From: Anaerolineales bacterium
Lineage (GTDB): Bacteria > Chloroflexota > Anaerolineae > Promineifilales > Promineifilaceae
Direction of reading: 5' to 3'
DNA: 20,208 nucleotides
Assembly: GCA_020432595.1 (NCBI GenBank)
Contig: JAGQGA010000024.1
Location: 1 to 20,208 of the forward strand
The notes beneath the pieces are model-generated. The model did no database searches. It saw only the letters and a list, made by a program, of their open reading frames with translations, and was not told the DNA's origin. Shown here in pieces: positions 15,653 through 20,208 of the stretch; within the stretch, counting starts at the first letter, position 1; every line of letters begins with the position of its first letter. The position numbers and the translations under genes were made by a program.

Positions 15653-15719
15653 GTAATCAGTAACCAGTAATCAGTAATCAGTTGGACTGATTACTGATTA
15701 CCGATTACTGATTACTGAC
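15653..15719. repeat. 31-bp hairpin of CAGTAAT 7-bp repeats inside the transporter operon
   Basis: Left arm 15653-15682 is four heptamers (CAGTAAT, CAGTAAC, CAGTAAT, CAGTAAT), the loop is TGG, and the right arm 15686-15719 is the complementary ACTGATT/ACTGATT/ACCGATT/ACTGATT. Only about two positions in the main stem mismatch. It fills the gap between the binding-protein stop and the ATPase start, where stem-loops in ABC operons commonly protect the abundant binding-protein mRNA. Confidence 0.8.
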
Positions 15720-15725
15720 TAAAAG

Positions 15726-17786
15726 CTATTGTTCAAACGTAATCTCACCGCTGATGATGGCGTTAACGGCCGTTTCCGCCGCCTCAACCACCTCAGCCGA
15801 AAGCTGATCGCCATAGAGCATCTTCAAGCCCCCATTCTCCAGGGTCAGCTCGTAGACCATGCCACCATGTTCGCCAGCCTGCGACCTCACAATGATGTCG
15901 AGAATCATCGCCGTCCAGTCATATTGCTGTGTGGCAACCACAATGTCAGCAATCGGGCTTTGGTCAGATTGCGTACCCAGCCACGGGATGCCATTTTCGG
16001 CCGCTACACCAATTGAACCCACTACCTGCTGCGCCGACCCGGTCAACACGTCCGCCCCGGCAGCAATGTGGGTATTGGCAACTTCAGCCGCCAGAGCCGT
16101 GTCACCAAAGGAGCCGGTGTAGGCAATTTGCACGTTGGCACTGGGGTTCGTTGCCATTGCCCCAGCCACAAAGCCATCAATATAGAGCTTGGCATCGCCC
16201 GCTTCCACTGGCCCTACCACACCAATAATGCCCGATTCGGACAGGCTGGCGGCGATCACGCCATTGACATAACCCCCTTCCTGCGCCTGCGCGTCATAGG
16301 CAAACACATTGGTCAACCCTTCGGCCTCGCCAAAGTTACGGCTGGTGCCATAGGCAAAGGTGGTGTCGGGGAATTCGGGAGCCATTTCAAAGAGGCTGGT
16401 GCCATATTGCGTGCCGTGGGCAATCACAATGTCGGCCCCGTTGGCGGCGTAGTCGCGCAGGGCGGCAGCGGCATCGGTGACAACAAACATCCCTTCGGTG
16501 TGCTCAATTTCTACCACGCCATCGTCATACATCGCCTGCACGGCCAGCAGCGCGTCGTACATGGACTGGCTCCACGCCAAATCGGTGGTGGCCGACGGCA
16601 TGACGATGGCAATTTTCACCGGCTCAATGGCCGGGGGTTCCATCATCGCTTCTTCTTCGGCGGGAGCAGGCATAGCGGCCGTCACAGTGGGGTCAATGCT
16701 GCCGTCAATGATGCCAGAAACGGCCGTTTCTGCCGCCGCCACCACCTCATCCGACAACTGATCCCCATACACCATCTTCAGCCCGCCGTTCGCCAGCGTC
16801 AGCTCATACACCGTTCCCCCATACACCCCATTTTGCTGCTTCTGAATCACATCTTGCAGCATCGCAGTCCAATCATATTTCTGCGTTGCCACCACAACCT
16901 CGGGGGCAATCGGGCTTTGGTCAGATTGTGTGCCCAGCCACGGAATATTGTTCTCGGCCGCCACGCCAATCGAACCTACCACCTGCTGCGCCGAACCAGT
17001 CAATACGTCCGCCCCGGCCGCGATGTGGGTGTTGGCAACTTCCGCCGCCAAGGCCGTATCGCCAAACGAACCGGTGTAGGCAATTTGCACATTGATGTCG
17101 GGGTTAGCCGACTGTGCCCCGGCAGCAAAACCATCAATATAAAGCTTGGCATCACCCGCTTCTACCGGCCCAACCACGCCCACAATGCCTGACTGGGACA
17201 AATTGGCGGCGATCACGCCGTTGATAAAACCACCTTCCTGCGCTTGGGCATCATAAGCAGAGACATTGGTCAACCCTTCAGCCTCACCAATGTCACGGCT
17301 GGTACCATAAAGGAAAGCAGTTTCGGGGAATTCGGGAGCCAGTTCAAACAGGCTGGTGCCAAATTGCGTACCGTGGGCAATCACAATGTCGGCCCCGTTG
17401 GCGGCATAGTCACGCAGCGCAGCGGCGGCATCGGTCACCACAAACATACCTTCGGTGTACTCAATTTCCACCATGCCTTCGTCATACATGCCCTGAATGG
17501 CTAACAAGGCATCGTACATGGATTGGCTCCAAGCCAAATCGGTCGTCGCCGATGGCATCACGATGGCGATTTTGATCGGCTCCATCTCCATGGCCGGGGC
17601 TTCCTCGGCAGGAGCTTCTTCGGCCGGAGCTTCGGCAGCGGGGGCCTCCTCGGCGGGAGCTTCTTCCTGCGCCGGAGCTTCTTCAGCCGGAGCCGCTTCT
17701 TCAGCCGGTGCTGCGGCATTGCCACCACAGGCAACCAGCAACCCAAACAATAGTGCCATGATCATGGCAAAAATCATCTTTTTCAT
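15726..17786 (-). CDS. BMP-family substrate-binding lipoprotein with two tandem binding domains
   Basis: A 686-residue lipoprotein, about twice the usual BMP/PnrA size. The leader ends in LLVAC with Cys20, followed by a Glu/Ala/Pro repeat linker at about 26-68. Domain 1 (about 69-365) and domain 2 (about 388-686) are both complete BMP domains, each with KIAIVMPSATTDLAWSQSMY, ADIVIAHGTQ, VGPVEAGDAKLYIDGF, YTGSFGDTALAAEVA and GVAAENxIPWLGTQSDQSPIA. My hand alignment gives roughly 84 percent identity at an offset of 318-319 residues. A short second linker (APAEEEAMMEPPA) joins them. It probably captures nucleosides outside the membrane for the adjacent permeases. AGGAG at 17797-17801 (minus-strand sense) sits 10 bp before the ATG. 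Both copies carry a palindrome at the same place (ETAV, residues 353 and 671). Confidence 0.92.
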   Translation of the reverse strand: MKKMIFAMIMALLFGLLVACGGNAAAPAEEAAPAEEAPAQEEAPAEEAPAAEAPAEEAPAEEAPAMEMEPIKIAIVMPSATTDLAWSQSMYDALLAIQGMYDEGMVEIEYTEGMFVVTDAAAALRDYAANGADIVIAHGTQFGTSLFELAPEFPETAFLYGTSRDIGEAEGLTNVSAYDAQAQEGGFINGVIAANLSQSGIVGVVGPVEAGDAKLYIDGFAAGAQSANPDINVQIAYTGSFGDTALAAEVANTHIAAGADVLTGSAQQVVGSIGVAAENNIPWLGTQSDQSPIAPEVVVATQKYDWTAMLQDVIQKQQNGVYGGTVYELTLANGGLKMVYGDQLSDEVVAAAETAVSGIIDGSIDPTVTAAMPAPAEEEAMMEPPAIEPVKIAIVMPSATTDLAWSQSMYDALLAVQAMYDDGVVEIEHTEGMFVVTDAAAALRDYAANGADIVIAHGTQYGTSLFEMAPEFPDTTFAYGTSRNFGEAEGLTNVFAYDAQAQEGGYVNGVIAASLSESGIIGVVGPVEAGDAKLYIDGFVAGAMATNPSANVQIAYTGSFGDTALAAEVANTHIAAGADVLTGSAQQVVGSIGVAAENGIPWLGTQSDQSPIADIVVATQQYDWTAMILDIIVRSQAGEHGGMVYELTLENGGLKMLYGDQLSAEVVEAAETAVNAIISGEITFEQ

Positions 17787-17818
17787 CGTTCTTCTTCTCC
17801 TAAAACAAAATAGTTTAT

Positions 17819-17839
17819 AAGTTGGCAGATCGTCAACTT
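17819..17839. other. Small intercistronic stem-loop
   Basis: AAGTTG and CAACTT form a 6-bp stem with a 9-nt loop in the 63-bp gap between the second permease and the binding-protein gene. It is short and may be fortuitous. It lies just upstream of the strong ribosome binding site of the binding-protein gene. Confidence 0.3.
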
Positions 17840-17849
17840 GAAAACAGCG

Positions 17850-18794
17850 TTAATTTTCACCCCGCTGGAACGGCACTGTCAGTGACTCTGGCTTTGCCAT
17901 GCGGCGGAACGGCAGCGCCAGGGCAATGACCGTCAGCAAATAGGGCAGCATCACGGCCACATCTGACGGGATGTTCAAATCCAGTACCTGCACCCAAAGC
18001 TGTAGGGCATTGACCAGGCTAAACAGCAGTGCCCCCAGCAGCACCCCAACGGGTGTCCAACTGCCAAAGTAGACCAGTGCTACGGCGATAAACCCCAGTC
18101 CGTTGGTCATCCCTTCCTGAAAAATGTTGAGCAGCGAAATGGAAAGGGATGCACCACCTACCCCCGCCAGCGCCGAGCCAGCGATGACGCAAGCATAGCG
18201 CACCAGGGTCACATTGACCCCCAGCGAGTCGGCAGCCTGGGGGTTTTGCCCCACGGCGCGGATGTTTAGCCCCCAGGTGGTTTTGTTGAGCAGCCACCAC
18301 ATGATGGGAACCAAGGCATAGGCAATGTAGACAACAATACTGTGGTGAAAAAAGATTTCGCCCAAAACAGGGATGTCGGCCAAGCAAAAGCTGCCCAGGC
18401 AAAAACGAAGTTCGGAAAAGCCGTTAACTCCTTCGACAGAGCCAAGCATGGTTTTGAACAGCAAGCTGGAACCACCCAGCCCAAACAGGTAGAGGCCAAT
18501 GCCACTAATCCCCTGCTCGGCCTGGAGGGTAATGCTGACGACGGCCATGATGAGACCCATGAGTGCCCCGACGAGCAGCGCCACCAGTAGCCCCAGCGTG
18601 GGTGAGCCGGTGGTAAACACGGTGTAGAAGCCCATAAACGCACCCATAAGCATGATGCCTTCGACACCCAAATTCAGCACGCCGGAGCGCTGCCCCAGCA
18701 TTTCGCCGAGGGCGGCATAGAGATAGGGGGTTGCCAGCCGGAGGCCGGAGTGGACAACGCCAACGATGATGGCTAAAACGGTTAATTCTTCCAT
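17850..18794 (-). CDS. BMP-type nucleoside ABC transporter permease (second)
   Basis: A 314-residue integral membrane permease of the BPD_transp_2 family (YufQ/NupC class) with about eight to nine predicted helices. Hallmarks are GVLNLGVEGIMLMGA at 38-52 and the cytoplasmic coupling loop RAVGQNPQAADSLGVNV at about 179-195, which contacts the ATPase. The C-terminal segment LGALLFSLVNALQLWVQVLDLNIPSDVAVMLPYLLTVIALA is typical of this permease. It begins 6 bp after the stop of the first permease, so the two are certainly cotranscribed. It is one of the few long genes here without an AACGGCCGTT copy. Confidence 0.93.
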   Translation of the reverse strand: MEELTVLAIIVGVVHSGLRLATPYLYAALGEMLGQRSGVLNLGVEGIMLMGAFMGFYTVFTTGSPTLGLLVALLVGALMGLIMAVVSITLQAEQGISGIGLYLFGLGGSSLLFKTMLGSVEGVNGFSELRFCLGSFCLADIPVLGEIFFHHSIVVYIAYALVPIMWWLLNKTTWGLNIRAVGQNPQAADSLGVNVTLVRYACVIAGSALAGVGGASLSISLLNIFQEGMTNGLGFIAVALVYFGSWTPVGVLLGALLFSLVNALQLWVQVLDLNIPSDVAVMLPYLLTVIALALPFRRMAKPESLTVPFQRGEN

Positions 18795-18800
18795 AATGCG

Positions 18801-20003
18801 TTATTGGGTGGTGGTGGCGGGGGCAGAAACGGCCGTTTGTCGCTCACTCACCTCTTCCTTCTCCAGCTTCTCTGTTTGCCGTCTGGCCCACAAATCGGAA
18901 CTAACCACAAACAGCACAACTAGCCCCAGCAGTGCCGTAATCATTACATTTGGCACCTGCACCGCCCGCTGCATTTTGTCACCCCCCACCAGCAGCCCGC
19001 CAAACAGAATGGAGGCGGGAATGGCGCCGGCCGGGTGGAGCTTGCCAAACAGGGCGGCAACAATGCCGGAAAAGCCGTAACCCGCAGAAACGGCCGTTGG
19101 TTCAAACATGCGGTGATGCAACCCCACCACCTCAATCGCCCCCGCCATCCCCGCCATCGCTCCCGACAGTGCCAGCGCCAGCACCGTATACAACTGCACG
19201 TTGATACCCGCATACCGCGCCGCCGACGGGTTTTGCCCCACCGCCCGAATGCGGTAGCCAATGGTGGTGCGCCACATAAAAATATAGACAACGACCGCCA
19301 TCAGCAGGGCAATTAGCAGCCCCGTATGCAGCCGCGTGTTGTCAATAAACAGCCCCCCAAGCTCGGCCCGCCACCCCGTCAGCCCCAAATCAGCCGCCGT
19401 CTTGTCAAACCCCAGCGTCTGCATCAGCGTTTGAATACGGGGCAGATCAACAACTTTGGGCAGCCGCGCCGACTGCGGCACGTTGGTACCCGCCGCCGCC
19501 TGTTCGGGGTCAAGCATAGGGCCGCGCAGCAGGAAGTAAGCAATTTGAATGGCAACTTGGTTGAGCATGATGGTGGTCAAAATCTCGTTGACGTTGAGCC
19601 GCGCCTTAAGCAGACCAGGAATGGCACCCCAGAGAAAACCAACGGCCGTTCCGATCAAAATCAGCAGCGGCAGCATTAGCCATGGGGACGCAGCCTCCCC
19701 AAACGTCACGCCAAAATAGGTCGTCACCAGTGCCCCCATAATCAACTGCCCTTCCGCCCCAATGTTGATCACCCCACCCCGGTAAGCAATCACGATGCCC
19801 AAGGCCACAAACAGCAGCGGAATCGCCTTCACCAACGTATCGGCCAACCCGTTTTTGTTGCCAAAAGCACCGACAACCAGCGAGCTATACGCCTCAAAAA
19901 TATTTATCTCTTGTAACCAAAGGACAATAGCACCAACAATCAATGCGCCAACGACAGCGACGAGGGGGAGCAGCGTGTAGAAGAGTTTACGAGCAGATTT
20001 CAT
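18801..20003 (-). CDS. BMP-type nucleoside ABC transporter permease (first)
   Basis: A 400-residue permease of the BPD_transp_2 family (YufP/NupB class), first gene of the minus-strand operon. It has an N-terminal helix (LLPLVAVVGALIVGAIVLWL), the hallmark AYRGGVINIGAEGQLIMGA at about 73-91, an extracellular loop of about 60 residues (160-220), the coupling loop RAVGQNPSAARYAGIN at about 253-268 and a C-terminal cytoplasmic tail RRQTEKLEKEEVSERQTAVSAPATTTQ. With the next permease it forms the heterodimeric channel. Three palindromes lie inside (GTAVG, PTAVS, QTAVS), the last within the dispensable-looking tail. No Shine-Dalgarno is visible; the leader carries a long dyad. Confidence 0.94.
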   Translation of the reverse strand: MKSARKLFYTLLPLVAVVGALIVGAIVLWLQEINIFEAYSSLVVGAFGNKNGLADTLVKAIPLLFVALGIVIAYRGGVINIGAEGQLIMGALVTTYFGVTFGEAASPWLMLPLLILIGTAVGFLWGAIPGLLKARLNVNEILTTIMLNQVAIQIAYFLLRGPMLDPEQAAAGTNVPQSARLPKVVDLPRIQTLMQTLGFDKTAADLGLTGWRAELGGLFIDNTRLHTGLLIALLMAVVVYIFMWRTTIGYRIRAVGQNPSAARYAGINVQLYTVLALALSGAMAGMAGAIEVVGLHHRMFEPTAVSAGYGFSGIVAALFGKLHPAGAIPASILFGGLLVGGDKMQRAVQVPNVMITALLGLVVLFVVSSDLWARRQTEKLEKEEVSERQTAVSAPATTTQ

Positions 20004-20024
20004 ACGGTGGTCAACAAAACGCTA

Positions 20025-20047
20025 CCACTTTGCCATTGGCAAGGTGG
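20025..20047. promoter_or_regulatory. 23-bp near-perfect dyad upstream of the transporter operon
   Basis: The sequence reads CCAC-T-TTGCCA, central T, then TGGCAA-G-GTGG. Every position except the single T/G pair is complementary around the centre at 20036. It lies 22-44 bp before the ATG of the first permease and just downstream (minus-strand sense) of an AT-rich, -10-like TAAAAT at about 20054-20059. It could be an operator or a leader hairpin. A separate perfect 10-bp palindrome ATCACGTGAT is at 20092-20101, and an imperfect stem (GGCAGCAAAAT with ATTTTGCC) at 20111-20140. Confidence 0.5.
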
Positions 20048-20208
20048 CACCGCATTTTAATTTCTAATTGCCATCGCAGGCGACAAAGTGTATCACGTGA
20101 TCCCGATTATGGCAGCAAAATCATCAACCCGAATTTTGCCACTTTACCGCAATCGCAGTACAGTGTAGCCACGGTGGTTGGGGTGCCGGATGACGTTTAC
20201 AAACCATT

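Larger units (their letters stand above)
912..19650. repeat. Highly iterated palindrome AACGGCCGTT, 27 exact copies
   Basis: Exact copies start at 912, 2030, 2780, 3383, 5112, 6219, 6645, 6893, 7227, 7449, 7620, 7853, 8583, 9840, 10305, 10561, 11172, 11728, 12600, 13371, 14677, 15097, 15765, 16719, 18828, 19089 and 19641. Thirteen extend to AAACGGCCGTTT, and the copies at 2030, 3383 and 16719 are perfect 18-bp palindromes. Only 912 and 13371 are intergenic. Of 25 coding copies, 22 are read ACG-GCC-GTT (Thr-Ala-Val), 2 as Asn-Gly-Arg and 1 as Arg-Pro-Phe. One-base variants occur near 2889, 5468 and 6107. Confidence 0.95.

Noticed and set aside
16068..17192. Long plus-strand frame of 374 codons opposite the binding protein
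   Set aside because: Mirror of the duplicated binding domains on the other strand; composition is His/Arg/Gly-rich and unlike a real protein.
17497..17820. Plus-strand frame with Ser/Gly/Ala repeats opposite the binding-protein leader
   Set aside because: Antisense shadow of the Glu/Ala/Pro linker of the lipoprotein; low complexity and no independent support.
20036..20208. Plus-strand frame open to the right edge (contains INPNFATLPQSQYSVATVVGVPDDVYKP)
   Set aside because: About 57 codons without a stop and with a protein-like end, but no ATG and no ribosome binding site, and it would begin inside the dyad; too weak to call without sequence beyond 20208.

Overview
The window most resembles a member of the Chloroflexota (Anaerolineae or Ardenticatenia type). 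This rests on the overall gene style: a sugar PTS next to a BMP-type nucleoside ABC transporter, a Thr/Pro-linker beta-propeller lipoprotein, DUF433 and DUF4160/DUF2442 small genes, and moderate-to-high GC with many short hairpin repeats. There is no rRNA or other marker gene, so the phylum is an inference. No tRNA, rRNA, CRISPR array, insertion sequence or phage gene was found.

Layout. (1) 1-7752, plus strand: a mannitol-type PTS cluster. It holds the 3' part of a free-standing EIIC, separate EIIB and EIIA, an HPr-EI fusion, a medium-chain zinc dehydrogenase resembling L-sorbose-1-phosphate reductase, a small membrane protein, 1-phosphofructokinase and a small unknown protein. Together they suggest mannitol uptake as mannitol 1-phosphate, oxidation at C2 to fructose 1-phosphate, then FruK to fructose 1,6-bisphosphate, which bypasses MtlD and fructose 6-phosphate. 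(2) 7847-8338, minus: a two-helix membrane protein convergent with the PTS cluster. (3) 8554-14062, plus: a secreted gingipain-like (C25-like) FN3 protein whose catalytic residues look replaced, an orphan DUF433 gene, a beta-propeller lipoprotein, and a DUF4160-DUF2442 pair preceded by an inverted repeat. (4) 14080-20003, minus: a four-gene ABC transporter operon of the BMP/nucleoside class, in order permease, permease, substrate-binding lipoprotein, ATPase. The binding protein is an internal tandem duplication carrying two nearly identical ligand-binding domains.

Two genome-scale signals overlie all of this. First, the 10-bp palindrome AACGGCCGTT occurs 27 times exactly (chance expectation about 0.02 in a window this size). 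25 copies lie inside genes, and 22 of those are read in the same frame as Thr-Ala-Val, so proteins of unrelated function share ETAVS-like peptides. It resembles the cyanobacterial HIP1 palindrome in behaviour but has a different sequence. Second, most gaps longer than about 60 bp in the PTS and transporter clusters hold long hairpins whose arms are degenerate tandem repeats of 7 (sometimes 9-10) bp, comparable in style to cyanobacterial heptanucleotide repeats.
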